53,247 nt of DNA from Bacillota bacterium (GCA_023388495.1 JAEWGC010000016.1:1-53247); one strand, 5' to 3'. Positions 9,147-18,242 are shown, counted from the first letter of the stretch. Notes: generated by a model not told the origin, from the letters alone. Translations and numbers: made by a program.

Positions 9147-9179
9147 AAAAAAGCCGTGATTAATAATCACAGCTTTTTT
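9147..9179 (-). terminator. Terminator after the response regulator gene
   Basis: 15-bp stem (9147-9161 with 9165-9179, one mismatch), 3-base loop, T tail on the minus strand. The stem includes the stop codon of the response regulator, so this gene and the MFS operon are separately controlled. Confidence 0.85.
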
Positions 9180-9816
9180 CAAACTCTTTAATCATGACTG
9201 CTAACTGAGTTCTATCTCTCAACCTTAGCTTATCTAGTATTTTAGTTATATGATTTTTAACAGTTCCTTCCGCTATATATAAAGCTTCTGCTATTTCTCT
9301 GTTAGACCTTCCCGCTCCAATTAAGAGTGCTATTTCATATTCCTTTTTAGTCAATTCCTTAAATATGTCTTCCTCTAGATTATTTTGGGTAATATTACCA
9401 TGATTCATAGACTCTATCATCTTCTTAGCCACATCAGGCTGCAGAAGTATATTACCCTCATATACGGTTTCTATTGCCTTAACTAATTCCTCTGAAGATA
9501 TATCCTTAAGCAAATAGCCATCGGCTCCATTTTTTAATCCTTCAAATATATATTCATCTTCATTGAAAGTAGTTAATATCAGAACCTTTATATCAGGATA
9601 TCTTTCCTTGATTATCTTTGTAGCTTCTACTCCATCTATTATAGGCATTCGTATATCCATCAGTACAAGGTCTACCTTTTCTCTCTCCAATATTTCCATA
9701 GCTTCTTTACCATTAGTAGCCTCTCCTACTATGGAGACAGTGTTATAAAGATTTAGCATCATAGTAAGACCTTCACGTATTAAGCTTTGATCATCTACTA
9801 TAAGAACTTTAATCAT
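9160..9816 (-). CDS. NarL/FixJ-family response regulator
   Basis: 218 residues from the ATG at 9816. A GTG nine bases further upstream is possible, but AAGG fits the ATG better. The receiver domain has acidic residues D8 and D9 and phosphoacceptor D54 (LVLMDIRMP). The C-terminal LuxR-type helix-turn-helix is LTKKEYEIALLIGAGRSN followed by REIAEALYIAEGTVKNHI. It starts 15 bases after the hemolysin III-like gene and may be co-transcribed with it. The natural partner is the kinase at 6671-7855. Confidence 0.9.
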   Translation of the reverse strand: MIKVLIVDDQSLIREGLTMMLNLYNTVSIVGEATNGKEAMEILEREKVDLVLMDIRMPIIDGVEATKIIKERYPDIKVLILTTFNEDEYIFEGLKNGADGYLLKDISSEELVKAIETVYEGNILLQPDVAKKMIESMNHGNITQNNLEEDIFKELTKKEYEIALLIGAGRSNREIAEALYIAEGTVKNHITKILDKLRLRDRTQLAVMIKEFEKSCDY

Positions 9817-9831
9817 AATAAACACCTTTTT

Positions 9832-10491
9832 CTACGCCAAATATAATACTATACCTACAAAATGGATTACAGATGCAGCCAATACAAATAAATGCCAGAT
9901 TGCATGATGGTAAGGAATCTTCTTTATGCTATAGAATATAGTACCCAATGTATATAGTAGTCCTCCACCTAGTATCCACATAAAGAATCCTATAGATGTC
10001 ATTTGTATAATGGGTTTTATAGTAAATACTGCTATCCATCCCATCCCTATATATAGAGTCAAAGACAATGCCTTAAACCTATCAAATTTACCAAAGGTAA
10101 ATATCTTAAATACAACACCAAATATTGCTATAGACCAGACTGCCACTAATATACCAACTCTTAAGGCCCCATTCATACTAAGAAGTGCTATAGGTGTGTA
10201 GGTTCCTGCTATAAATAAAAATATGGAGGAATGGTCAAATACGCGAAGTACCTTCTTTGCTCTTTCATTAGGTATGCTATGGTATAGTGTTGATGATAAG
10301 TACATCAAAATCAAACATGCACCATATATACTAAAGGCTACAATAGATATATTGTCTCCCTTTTTTAAGGAAAGGATTAATAATACAATCAAGGATGCAA
10401 TACCAAACAGTACTCCCAATCCATGGGTGATTCCATTTGCAATTTCTTCTTTAACAGTATACTTTTTACTTAGTAAGTTTTCTTTTTTCAA
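9832..10491 (-). CDS. Hemolysin III / PAQR-family membrane protein (TrhA/YqfA-like)
   Basis: 219 residues, seven membrane segments. Conserved family motifs are visible: EEIANGITHGLG at the start, SSTLYHS after TM2, FDHSSIFLFIAGTYTP in TM3, and the C-terminal PYHHAIWHLFVL with clustered histidines that would bind zinc. The name hemolysin III is historical; members modify membrane lipid homeostasis. The start is a TTG at 10491 preceded by AGGTG. It is followed closely by the response regulator gene. Confidence 0.85.
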   Translation of the reverse strand: MKKENLLSKKYTVKEEIANGITHGLGVLFGIASLIVLLILSLKKGDNISIVAFSIYGACLILMYLSSTLYHSIPNERAKKVLRVFDHSSIFLFIAGTYTPIALLSMNGALRVGILVAVWSIAIFGVVFKIFTFGKFDRFKALSLTLYIGMGWIAVFTIKPIIQMTSIGFFMWILGGGLLYTLGTIFYSIKKIPYHHAIWHLFVLAASVIHFVGIVLYLA

Positions 10492-10548
10492 ATTTACACC
10501 TAGCCTTTCTGTGGAATGGCACAGAGGTCATTCCCTACTTATTTTCCC

Positions 10549-10600
10549 AAAAAAGACAGGAGAAACGCCTGTGCCCGTGCTCTTGGGCGCCCCATGTCTT
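10549..10600. repeat. GC-rich hairpin element with the AGACAGGAGAAAC motif; likely terminator of map
   Basis: Starts AAAAAAGACAGGAGAAACGC and ends CCATGTCTTATT on the plus strand. The GACA/TGTC ends enclose GC-rich inner stems (GCCC, GGGC) unlike the surrounding AT-rich DNA. On the minus strand it runs into TTTTTT directly after the methionine aminopeptidase stop. It belongs with similar elements near 129 and 28350. Confidence 0.55.
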
Positions 10601-11351
10601 ATTCTCCTTGGTCCGTTATGATAATTGGGCCGTCTTTTGTTATAGCTATAGTATGCTCATATTGAGCTGATAGCTTGCCATCAACAGTTCTAGCGGTCCA
10701 GCCATTATCGTCCATTTTCATTCGATATGTTCCTAGGTTTATCATTGGCTCTATGGTTATAACCATGCCTTCCACAAGTCTTTGTCCTCTACCTGGTATT
10801 CCATAGTGAGGTACCTGAGGATCTTCATGCATGCTTTTACCTATACCATGACCCACGAAATCCCTAACTACAGAATATCCATGGGATTCTACAAAGGATT
10901 GTATGGCATGACCAATATCTCCTAGTCTATTTCCTACAATTGCTTGCTCTATTCCCTTATATAGAGATTCTTTTGTTATATCAAGTAGATTCCTAGCTTC
11001 ATCTGATATATCTCCTACAGCATAGCTCCAAGCTGAATCTGCTAGCCAGCCATCTACATTAACTACCATATCAATAGTTACTATATCTCCGTCCTTTAAT
11101 GGCTCTGGTCTTGGATAACCATGACAAATCTCATCATTGATTGATGCACAGGTTGCATAAGGATATCCATGGTATCCCTTTTGCTCTGGGTAGGCATTAT
11201 GCTCCTTTAGAAAATCTTCTACAAATTTATCTATCTCCATAGTGGAAATACCAGGCCTAATCATCTTCCCTATTTCCTTATGTACCTTAGCTAAAAGTTC
11301 TCCTGCCTTTATCATATTTTGTATTTCTTGTTCTGTTTTTAATATTATCAT
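10599..11351 (-). CDS. map: Methionine aminopeptidase, type I
   Basis: 250 residues. It removes the N-terminal methionine from nascent proteins in the cytoplasm. The pita-bread fold metal ligands are present: D94, D105, H168 (GHGIGKSMHEDPQVPHYG), E201 (TIEPM) and E232 (YEHTIAI). It lies away from ribosomal protein genes, so it may be a second copy rather than the housekeeping one. GGAAGGAAG precedes the ATG. The next gene on this strand begins after a GC-rich hairpin. Confidence 0.95.
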   Translation of the reverse strand: MIILKTEQEIQNMIKAGELLAKVHKEIGKMIRPGISTMEIDKFVEDFLKEHNAYPEQKGYHGYPYATCASINDEICHGYPRPEPLKDGDIVTIDMVVNVDGWLADSAWSYAVGDISDEARNLLDITKESLYKGIEQAIVGNRLGDIGHAIQSFVESHGYSVVRDFVGHGIGKSMHEDPQVPHYGIPGRGQRLVEGMVITIEPMINLGTYRMKMDDNGWTARTVDGKLSAQYEHTIAITKDGPIIITDQGE

Positions 11352-11381
11352 TTAATCTTCCTTCCTTTATATATCTTAATA

Positions 11382-12335
11382 TTATTTATACCAATTAATA
11401 TTGGCTTCTTCTATTATTCTTTCAAATTCAGCATCACCATGTAAGCTCTCAAAGTCCTTATCAACTTTTATGGACTGGATTATTTCTGGTAACAATGCTA
11501 CTGCCTCTCCCAAGTCTGCCAAAGCATTGGCTTTATCATCTAATATTGAATAGCAGCATGCCCTGTTATAATATAAATCATGGGCCTTTGGATTGTTTTT
11601 TATTCCCTCCGTTAGGAGGCTAATTGTATCTTCATACCTTTTTTCCTCTATATATATAGCAGAAATATTTAGATAAGAATAAGAATACTCTGGATTAGAA
11701 TCTATTGACTTAAAATAATAATCTAAGGCCTTCTCATTATTTCCCATGGCCTTGTAGATAACTCCCATATTAAATAATCCCTTATAATAATCTGGTTGAA
11801 TATTTAAGCTTTTCTCTATCATATTATATGCCTTGTGATAGTCTTCTAATTCCTCATATATGGAGCCTATATTATTATAAGCTATATAATCGTCAGGCAC
11901 CAATTTGATTACCTTTTCATAATATTCTATGGCCTTATCCTTATCTCCATTTTCATCATATATATTAGCTGCATAGTAATAAGCCCTATCATAATAGGGA
12001 TCTATATCTATGGCTTTATGATAATTTTCTAATGCCTTATCCTTATGCCCTATTCTCTCATACATCATGGCCATGCCATAGTATGCTCCTGCCTCTTCAG
12101 GATCTACTCTTGTTATTTCCTCATATGTATATAAGGATTTAAAAGCATCATCCATTTCATCATATATCTCAGCAATATTATATAATATGGCTATGATATC
12201 TTCAATATTTCCTCTAAACATCAAAGCCTTTTTATAAAACTCTATGGCTTTTTCTTTATTCTCATTAATATATGCATTTTCAGCTAATAAAACATAATTA
12301 TATTGTCTGTCACTTGTGCTTATTCCTCTAACCAA
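11382..12335 (-). CDS. Tetratricopeptide repeat protein
   Basis: 317 residues made almost entirely of about eight TPR motifs of 34 residues (for example KALENYHKAIDIDPYYDRAY and KALDYYFKSIDSNPEYSYSY). No signal peptide or membrane segment is seen, so it is probably a cytoplasmic scaffold. The start is a TTG at 12335 with GAGGTGG six bases upstream. It lies 30 bases before map on the same strand, so co-transcription is likely. The binding partner is unknown. Confidence 0.85.
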   Translation of the reverse strand: MVRGISTSDRQYNYVLLAENAYINENKEKAIEFYKKALMFRGNIEDIIAILYNIAEIYDEMDDAFKSLYTYEEITRVDPEEAGAYYGMAMMYERIGHKDKALENYHKAIDIDPYYDRAYYYAANIYDENGDKDKAIEYYEKVIKLVPDDYIAYNNIGSIYEELEDYHKAYNMIEKSLNIQPDYYKGLFNMGVIYKAMGNNEKALDYYFKSIDSNPEYSYSYLNISAIYIEEKRYEDTISLLTEGIKNNPKAHDLYYNRACCYSILDDKANALADLGEAVALLPEIIQSIKVDKDFESLHGDAEFERIIEEANINWYK

Positions 12336-12389
12336 TAAAAACCACCTCTTAAGCTTTCTACTACTTATAGTCTACCACATTTTAGATAA

Positions 12390-12421
12390 AAAAGTAGAGG
12401 AAATCTTATTCCTCTACTTTT
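12390..12421. terminator. Terminator after the P-type ATPase gene
   Basis: 13-bp perfect stem (12390-12402 with 12409-12421), 6-base loop, A and T runs on both sides. It overlaps the last codons of the ATPase gene. Confidence 0.85.
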
Positions 12422-14526
12422 AATGCCCTTATTGAATTTAATATGGCTATTATAGACACTCCAACATCAGCAAATACTGCTTCCCACATTGTTGCTAATC
12501 CAAATGCTCCCAAGGATAAAACTATAAGTTTCAATCCTAGAGCCAATACAATATTTTGGGTTACTATTTTTTTAGTATTTCTTGCAATCTTTATACCTGT
12601 TGCAATTTTCCCAATCTCATCTGTCATTATAACTACATCTGAGGCTTCTATGGCTGCATCGGAACCTAAGCCTCCCATGGCAATTCCTATATCTGCCCTT
12701 GCAAGAACTGGTGCGTCATTTACACCATCTCCTACGAAAACAACCTTCCCTTTATTTTTATTTATTATATCTTCAAATATACTAACCTTATCTTGTGGAA
12801 GAAGGTTTCCATATACTTTATCTAAGCCTACTAACTCTCCAACCTTCTTTGCAGTATTTTCATTGTCTCCAGATAACATTATAGTTTCTTTAATACCCAA
12901 TGACTTTAGTTTCTTTATATCTTCCACTACATTATCCTTTAGTTCATCTGATACTATTATGGTTCCTATATGGCTACCTTCTTTTCCAACATATACTACA
13001 GTACCTATAGAATCAACCTCTTCTACTAAAATATTCTTATCAAGGAATAAGGTCTTGTTTCCAAGGATAATCTCCTTACCATCTATATATACCTCTATTC
13101 CTTTACCTGGAATTTCCTTATAATCCTTTATATAATCATTACTTACTTCTTTTCCATAGGCTTCTATTATAGATTTACCAATAGGATGGTTTGAGAAGGA
13201 CTCTCCATATGCTGCCAATTCAAGCACTTCGTCCTTTGTATAATCTCCATAATTCATGATCTCAGTTACTTTAAATGTTCCCTTAGTAATAGTACCTGTT
13301 TTATCAAATACTATGGCAGTTACATCATTTAATGCCTCTAAATAATTTCCACCCTTCACAAGTATTCCTGATTTAGAAGCTCCTCCTATTCCACCAAAGA
13401 ATCCTAGTGGAATTGATATAACTAGTGCACATGGACAAGATATAACTAAGAATATACATGCCCTATATGCCCATTCACTTAATGCCCCTCCCATAAATAA
13501 TGGTGGTATTACTGCAATGCCTAAGGCTACAAATACTACTACTGGTGTATAAAACTTAGCAAATTTAGTAATAAAGTTTTCAGTAGGCGCCTTTTTGCTT
13601 GATGCATTTTCTACTAAATCTAGTATCTTTGATACTGTAGATTCTCCAAACTCCTTTGTTACCTCTATCTTTAAAAGTCCATGATTATTTACTACTCCTG
13701 ATAATACCTTATCACCTTTACCTACATTTCTAGGTAAAGATTCTCCAGTAATATTTGATGTATCTAAGGAAGATTCTCCTTCTACTACAATTCCATCTAG
13801 AGGAACCTTCTCTCCTGGTTTTACAACTATGATTTCTCCTACATGAACCTCCTTAGGGCTCACAACTATTGTTTCTCCATTTTTCTCAAGATTTGCATAG
13901 TCTGGTCTTATATCTAATAATGAGGATATAGACTTCCTAGAGTGGTTAACTGCCATTCCCTGAAACATTTCTCCCACTTGATAAAACAACATAACCGCAA
14001 CACCTTCTGGATATTCTCCAATCATAAAAGCTCCAAGTGTTGCCACAGTCATTAAAAAGTTTTCATCAAAGGGTATTCCCGCCATTATATTCTTTACTGC
14101 TCTTATTATAACTTCATAACCTACTACTCCGTAGGCAAGTGAATATACTAAAAACCTTGGAGTGCCTTCTAGCTTAAAGATCAAAGGAAGTACAAATAAT
14201 AGGCCCCCAAGAATTAATTTTATAATTTCATTTTTACTTATTTCTCCGTGGTCATGATGATGATCATGGTCATGGCCATGATGGTGATCTTGTTTTTCTG
14301 TTTTATCTATAACCACTACATGAGGTTCTAGTTTGTTTACAATTCTCTTTATTTCTTCGGTTACTGTACTGGCTTCATCATCTTTATTTACATTAACCTT
14401 CAATTTTTTAGATACAAAATCTAAATTTGCATTCTCTACTCCATCAATTCCCCTAGATAATTTTTCAATTTTTGCAGCACAACCAGCACAATTAAGTCCA
14501 TTTAACTCTAGCTCAATCTGTTTCAT
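12406..14526 (-). CDS. cadA: Heavy-metal-translocating P-type ATPase (Zn/Cd/Pb type)
   Basis: 706 residues, exporting divalent soft metals across the membrane. In order: an HMA metal-binding domain with C13-A-G-C16, a His/Asp-rich linker at 81-94, an actuator TGES (260-263), the membrane CPC motif at 364-366, phosphorylated D408 in DKTGTITKG, and the hinge GDGVNDAPVLA. The CPC motif and His-rich linker suit Zn/Cd rather than Cu. A consensus promoter with a large dyad of the ArsR/SmtB kind lies upstream. No ArsR-family gene is in the window, so the regulator is encoded elsewhere. Confidence 0.93.
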   Translation of the reverse strand: MKQIELELNGLNCAGCAAKIEKLSRGIDGVENANLDFVSKKLKVNVNKDDEASTVTEEIKRIVNKLEPHVVVIDKTEKQDHHHGHDHDHHHDHGEISKNEIIKLILGGLLFVLPLIFKLEGTPRFLVYSLAYGVVGYEVIIRAVKNIMAGIPFDENFLMTVATLGAFMIGEYPEGVAVMLFYQVGEMFQGMAVNHSRKSISSLLDIRPDYANLEKNGETIVVSPKEVHVGEIIVVKPGEKVPLDGIVVEGESSLDTSNITGESLPRNVGKGDKVLSGVVNNHGLLKIEVTKEFGESTVSKILDLVENASSKKAPTENFITKFAKFYTPVVVFVALGIAVIPPLFMGGALSEWAYRACIFLVISCPCALVISIPLGFFGGIGGASKSGILVKGGNYLEALNDVTAIVFDKTGTITKGTFKVTEIMNYGDYTKDEVLELAAYGESFSNHPIGKSIIEAYGKEVSNDYIKDYKEIPGKGIEVYIDGKEIILGNKTLFLDKNILVEEVDSIGTVVYVGKEGSHIGTIIVSDELKDNVVEDIKKLKSLGIKETIMLSGDNENTAKKVGELVGLDKVYGNLLPQDKVSIFEDIINKNKGKVVFVGDGVNDAPVLARADIGIAMGGLGSDAAIEASDVVIMTDEIGKIATGIKIARNTKKIVTQNIVLALGLKLIVLSLGAFGLATMWEAVFADVGVSIIAILNSIRALKVEE

Positions 14527-14547
14527 GTTTTGTCCCCCAATATTTAC

Positions 14548-14613
14548 ATATTAACATATGAGCAACTATTCATATGTTAATATTATTATATTCCCATTAA
14601 TCCCTTTTGTCAA
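14548..14613 (-). promoter_or_regulatory. Promoter and ArsR/SmtB-type operator of the P-type ATPase gene
   Basis: On the minus strand TTGACA (14608-14613) and TATAAT (14585-14590) are both perfect, with a 17-base spacer. One base downstream lies a perfect 14-bp inverted repeat (arms 14548-14561 and 14570-14583) with an 8-base centre, core CATATGA-N8-TCATATG, covering the start site. The position and the ATATGA half sites match metal-responsive ArsR-family repressors. Confidence 0.85.
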
Positions 14614-14618
14614 TGAAA

Positions 14619-14640
14619 AAAAGCATCTTTCGATGCTTTT
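14619..14640 (-). terminator. Terminator after the nitroreductase gene
   Basis: 9-bp stem AAAAGCATC/GATGCTTTT with a 4-base loop and T run on the minus strand. It lies immediately upstream of the P-type ATPase promoter, which insulates the two genes. Confidence 0.8.
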
Positions 14641-15442
14641 AAAGGCTTAACTCTGCTATATATTTATAATTATCTTTTTCTTCTTCCTTATTTAATAATT
14701 TCCATTTACTATTTAATCCTATTGACTCTCCCAAGGCTTCAAAATAGTACATTATTATTCCTGCATCTACAAGGTTTGGTTTTTCTCCCTTATTGTGTTT
14801 TAATAATAGAGTAACCTTATCCTTACCAAGTAAAAATCTCCAAGGCTGTTTATTTAAAGCTGAAGGAGCAAACCTTACATAGTAGAATAAATCATCTAAT
14901 CCTCTATTTTCTAAATCCTCCATATTTACAGGATTTCCTATTTTATCTGAAAAAACTAATTCATCAACGCCAATTCTTTCACTAAAAGCTTCATTTGCAA
15001 AAGGATTTCTTGCCTTTCCATGACCTACAGCCAGTATATAATCTATATTACCGTTTATGCTTCCAAATACTTCTTTTTTAGTATCCTTATCTACGTCCAC
15101 TACACTTACCCAACAAGTGTCTAATCCCATAGTATTTAGCTTTGTTATAAGTTTCTCCATATAATAGGAACCATAGATAATACTTCTAGGCTCATTGTTG
15201 ATTAAATCAAGTCCAATATAATGAGGAGCCTCTATCATAACTCCTGAATATCCTCCGATTCCTTTTAAGTTTTCATATAGTTTCTCGCCATATTCATATA
15301 ATTTAAAACTTATACCCTCGCCAGCTTCCTCTTCTAATGATTTAATATATAATTTAGTTTCTTCTAATATATCAATACTTACCTTTCTCTTCTTAAACTC
15401 TCTCACAGATTTTCTACTCTTTAAAAAATTAGTCATTAACAT
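14639..15442 (-). CDS. Nitroreductase-like protein (TM1586_NiRdase type)
   Basis: 267 residues. It looks like the two-lobed putative nitroreductase family (PF14512): an N-lobe starting FLKSRKSVREFKKRKVS, GYSGVMIEAPHYIGL, a YMEKLITKLNTMGLDTCWV helix, and a C-lobe with RFAPSALNKQPWRF, the classical FMN-contact sequence of nitroreductases. It is probably a flavin-dependent reductase; the substrate is unknown. GGAGGG lies six bases before the ATG. A single-gene unit bounded by its own terminator. Confidence 0.8.
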   Translation of the reverse strand: MLMTNFLKSRKSVREFKKRKVSIDILEETKLYIKSLEEEAGEGISFKLYEYGEKLYENLKGIGGYSGVMIEAPHYIGLDLINNEPRSIIYGSYYMEKLITKLNTMGLDTCWVSVVDVDKDTKKEVFGSINGNIDYILAVGHGKARNPFANEAFSERIGVDELVFSDKIGNPVNMEDLENRGLDDLFYYVRFAPSALNKQPWRFLLGKDKVTLLLKHNKGEKPNLVDAGIIMYYFEALGESIGLNSKWKLLNKEEEKDNYKYIAELSL

Positions 15443-15504
15443 ATAAATCCCTCCGAAATAAATGATTTATACAATATATACCACTTTTATAGGTTTCTAA
15501 TCTA

Positions 15505-16062
15505 TCATTTTAGTCCAAGGCCCTCTAGAAATCCATAAATATTTTGAAGTAGGTAATAATGTATTAGTAAAGCAGTGCCAACACCTAAAAGTATACCTGC
15601 TGCCACATCTGTAGGATAATGAACTCCAAGATATATTCTAGATATACCAACTATTATAGCAATAGTAAATACTATAATAGATAGTCTTGGCATATTGAGG
15701 GCTATAGTTGTAGCAATAGAAAAGCTTGCAGTAGTGTGTCCTGAAGGAAAAGAATAGTCCTTTAGATTTATACCAAAGGTATTTAATTGCTCAATTATCT
15801 TATATGGTCTCTCCCTACTTAAAATTCTCTTAAGAGAATGAACTATTATTTGACTAAGGGTTAGGCCGAAAAGAGCTTCAACCCCCATAAGTCTTACATT
15901 GCTACTTCCTATTAAAATTAGGACTAGAACCAATAGAGAAGAAAATACTGCTCCACCTAAATTTGTAGCCCTAGACATTATACTATCTAAATATCTATGG
16001 CTCATTTTTCTATTAATTATATTGATAAAGTAATCATCAAACTTCTTCAATTGGTTTTTCAT
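15505..16062 (-). CDS. PAP2-family membrane phosphatase
   Basis: 185 residues with about five membrane segments. The acid phosphatase signature is complete: KRILSRERP, PSGHTTASFS and SRIYLGVHYPTDV. Catalysis would occur at the outer face on lipid pyrophosphates, such as undecaprenyl pyrophosphate recycling for cell-wall synthesis; the exact lipid is inference. It is divergent from the helicase gene, and the 141-base gap should hold both promoters. Confidence 0.88.
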   Translation of the reverse strand: MKNQLKKFDDYFINIINRKMSHRYLDSIMSRATNLGGAVFSSLLVLVLILIGSSNVRLMGVEALFGLTLSQIIVHSLKRILSRERPYKIIEQLNTFGINLKDYSFPSGHTTASFSIATTIALNMPRLSIIVFTIAIIVGISRIYLGVHYPTDVAAGILLGVGTALLIHYYLLQNIYGFLEGLGLK

Positions 16063-16203
16063 ATTCTCACCTTTGACTTATTTTTTGGCTACTGTACTAT
16101 ATTTTAATTTATTATTACCCACTTAGCAATAATAATATTGATATACTCTTAATTTCTTTTTTATGTTAAAATATATTGGACAATCTTAAAAGTAGGTGTA
16201 GAT

Positions 16204-18069
16204 ATGAATTTAAGTATGGAGCAGGAAAAGGCAATTAAGCATGTCAAAGGTCCTGCATTGATATTAGCTGTACCTGGTGCAGGTAAAACTACGGTACTAA
16301 TACATAGAACAGTAAATTTAATATTAAACCATAAAATAAGTCCAGAAAGAATATTATCAATAACCTTTAGTAAAGCTTCCGCTAGGGATATGAAGGAAAG
16401 ATTTAATAAGGCTTTTTCAGATATCTCATCTATTCCCATTCAGTTCTCTACAATACATAGCTTTTGCTTTAGCTTGATTAGAGAATATGCCTATATGAAT
16501 AGAATTAAATATACATTGATTGAAGAGGAAAAAAATCAGTTAAATAAATATAACCTTATTAAAAAGCTCTACCTAGATATTAACAAAGAATATATTACTG
16601 AGGAAAAACTAGAGTCTCTCTTGAACTCTATGGGATATATTAAAAATATGATGCTTACAGTAGATGAATTCTTGAAAGGCAATAAATCAGATATTGAGAA
16701 CTTTAAAACCATATATGATCTTTATGAAAAATACAAAAGAGACAATAATCTTATAGATTTCGACGATATGCTGACTATTTCCCTGGAAATTCTACAAAGA
16801 AATAAACAGATCCTTGAAAAGTATCGTGCTAAATATGATTTTATTCAGGTAGATGAGGGACAAGACACCTCTAAGGTTCAGATGGAGATAATAAAGCTGT
16901 TGGCAATTCCAAATAACAATCTGTTTATTGTGGCAGATGACGACCAGTCAATCTATGGATTTAGAGGTGCATATCCAAAGGCATTACTTAATTTCACTAA
17001 GGTTTATCCCAATGGTAAGCTATTCTTTATGGAGCAAAACTATAGATCATCAAGAAATATTGTATCAGTTTGCAATAGATTTATTAAAAGGAACACTTTA
17101 AGATATAACAAAAATATCTGCACAGATAATAGTTTTATAGAACCTATTAATATAGTAAAGGTCAATACAATTAATGAAGAGTATAAATATTTAATAGAGG
17201 ATCTTAAAAACAGAGAATTAGGAAGATGCTGTATACTGTACAGAAACAATTTATCATCCATAGGCCTTATTGAATCCTTTGAAAGAAATAATATCCCCTT
17301 TTATATGAGAGATACTAAGGTTAGGTTTTTTAATCATTGGCTTGTACAGGATATAATCAATTTCATCCTTTTTTCTCAGGATACTAGCAATATAAGTCTA
17401 TATGAAAGTATTTATTATAAAAAAAGAGGCTATATATCAAAGAAGCAAATTAACTATGCTAAAACTCTAAACTATAGTCTTTCAGTATTTGATAGAATCA
17501 TGGATTTCCCTGGAATATCTAATTTCTATAAATCCACTTTAAAGGAATTAAAGCTTGATTTCAAAAAGCTTTCCAAAATGAGTCCTGGTGAGGCAATAAG
17601 TTTTATTGAATATGATTTAGAATATGAAAAATATCTTAAAGAAAATTCTATGAAATTTGGATACACCTATGATGTTTTGAAAACCAATATATATTATTTA
17701 AAAACCATAGCTAATAATACTAATAGCTTAAATGAATTACTTGCAAGATTAAAATATCTAGAGAATCTATGTAGAAACTCTAGAAACACTAAAAATGGAG
17801 TAACTTTATCTACAGTCCACTCTGCCAAAGGATTGGAATTTGATAGAGTATATATGGTAGATTTAGTAGATGGAGATTTTCCATCTATTTCTAGTATTGA
17901 AGCAGCTGAAAAAGGGAAATATGAGTTAATAGAAGAAGAAAGAAGACTTTTTTATGTAGGTATGAGCAGAGCAAAATATCATCTGTCTTTAATAACTCCA
18001 AATGCCATTGGTGAAAAAAAAGTAGAACCCTCCAGATTTTTAATGGAACTTGAAAAAGAGAAAGTATAA
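16204..18069 (+). CDS. UvrD/PcrA-like superfamily 1 DNA helicase
   Basis: 621 residues, shorter than typical PcrA (about 720). Helicase motifs in order: I GAGKTT (25-30), Ia near FSKASARDMKERF, II VDEGQDTSKVQ, III DDDQSIYGFRGA, IV NYRSS, V TLSTVHSAKGLEFDRV and VI EEERRLFYVGMSRAK. Motif II reads DEGQD instead of the common DEAQD. The shorter length reflects a small 2B region and a missing C-terminal RNA-polymerase-binding tail. It probably acts in DNA repair as an accessory helicase rather than as main PcrA, which is inference. A hairpin terminator overlaps its stop codon. Confidence 0.9.
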   Translation: MNLSMEQEKAIKHVKGPALILAVPGAGKTTVLIHRTVNLILNHKISPERILSITFSKASARDMKERFNKAFSDISSIPIQFSTIHSFCFSLIREYAYMNRIKYTLIEEEKNQLNKYNLIKKLYLDINKEYITEEKLESLLNSMGYIKNMMLTVDEFLKGNKSDIENFKTIYDLYEKYKRDNNLIDFDDMLTISLEILQRNKQILEKYRAKYDFIQVDEGQDTSKVQMEIIKLLAIPNNNLFIVADDDQSIYGFRGAYPKALLNFTKVYPNGKLFFMEQNYRSSRNIVSVCNRFIKRNTLRYNKNICTDNSFIEPINIVKVNTINEEYKYLIEDLKNRELGRCCILYRNNLSSIGLIESFERNNIPFYMRDTKVRFFNHWLVQDIINFILFSQDTSNISLYESIYYKKRGYISKKQINYAKTLNYSLSVFDRIMDFPGISNFYKSTLKELKLDFKKLSKMSPGEAISFIEYDLEYEKYLKENSMKFGYTYDVLKTNIYYLKTIANNTNSLNELLARLKYLENLCRNSRNTKNGVTLSTVHSAKGLEFDRVYMVDLVDGDFPSISSIEAAEKGKYELIEEERRLFYVGMSRAKYHLSLITPNAIGEKKVEPSRFLMELEKEKV

Positions 18070-18082
18070 ACTTTCTCTTTTT
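18053..18082 (+). terminator. Terminator of the helicase gene
   Basis: 13-bp stem AAAAAGAGAAAGT with its complement, 4-base loop including the stop codon, followed by T run. Nearly perfect for either direction. Confidence 0.8.
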
Positions 18083-18133
18083 TGCAATACTATATATGCG
18101 GGAACAATTATTTATGAAGGAGGGAATACTTAA

Positions 18134-18232
18134 ATGGCAAAGAACAAAAACAACCAAAACAACCAAAACAAAAAGAATGACAATAAGCAAGACTCCAAAA
18201 GAAACGACAACAAAAACGAAGACGACAAATAA
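18134..18232 (+). CDS. Small Lys/Asn/Asp-rich protein (32 residues)
   Basis: Starts MAKNKNNQNNQNKKNDNK and is built only of Lys, Asn, Gln, Asp, Ser, Arg, Glu and one Ala. GAAGGAGGG precedes the ATG and a strong terminator follows, so it is very likely a real gene although short. The composition resembles small basic proteins seen in spore-forming Clostridia and could be spore-associated, but I know of no proven function. It has its own gap of 64 bases from the helicase gene, with that gene's terminator between them. Confidence 0.7.
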   Translation: MAKNKNNQNNQNKKNDNKQDSKRNDNKNEDDK

Positions 18233-18242
18233 ATTAATTAAC

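Noticed and set aside
12443..13123. 226-codon plus-strand frame opposite the P-type ATPase gene
   Set aside because: Ser/Thr/Pro-rich translation without a ribosome binding site or recognisable domain, lying fully antisense to a well-supported gene.
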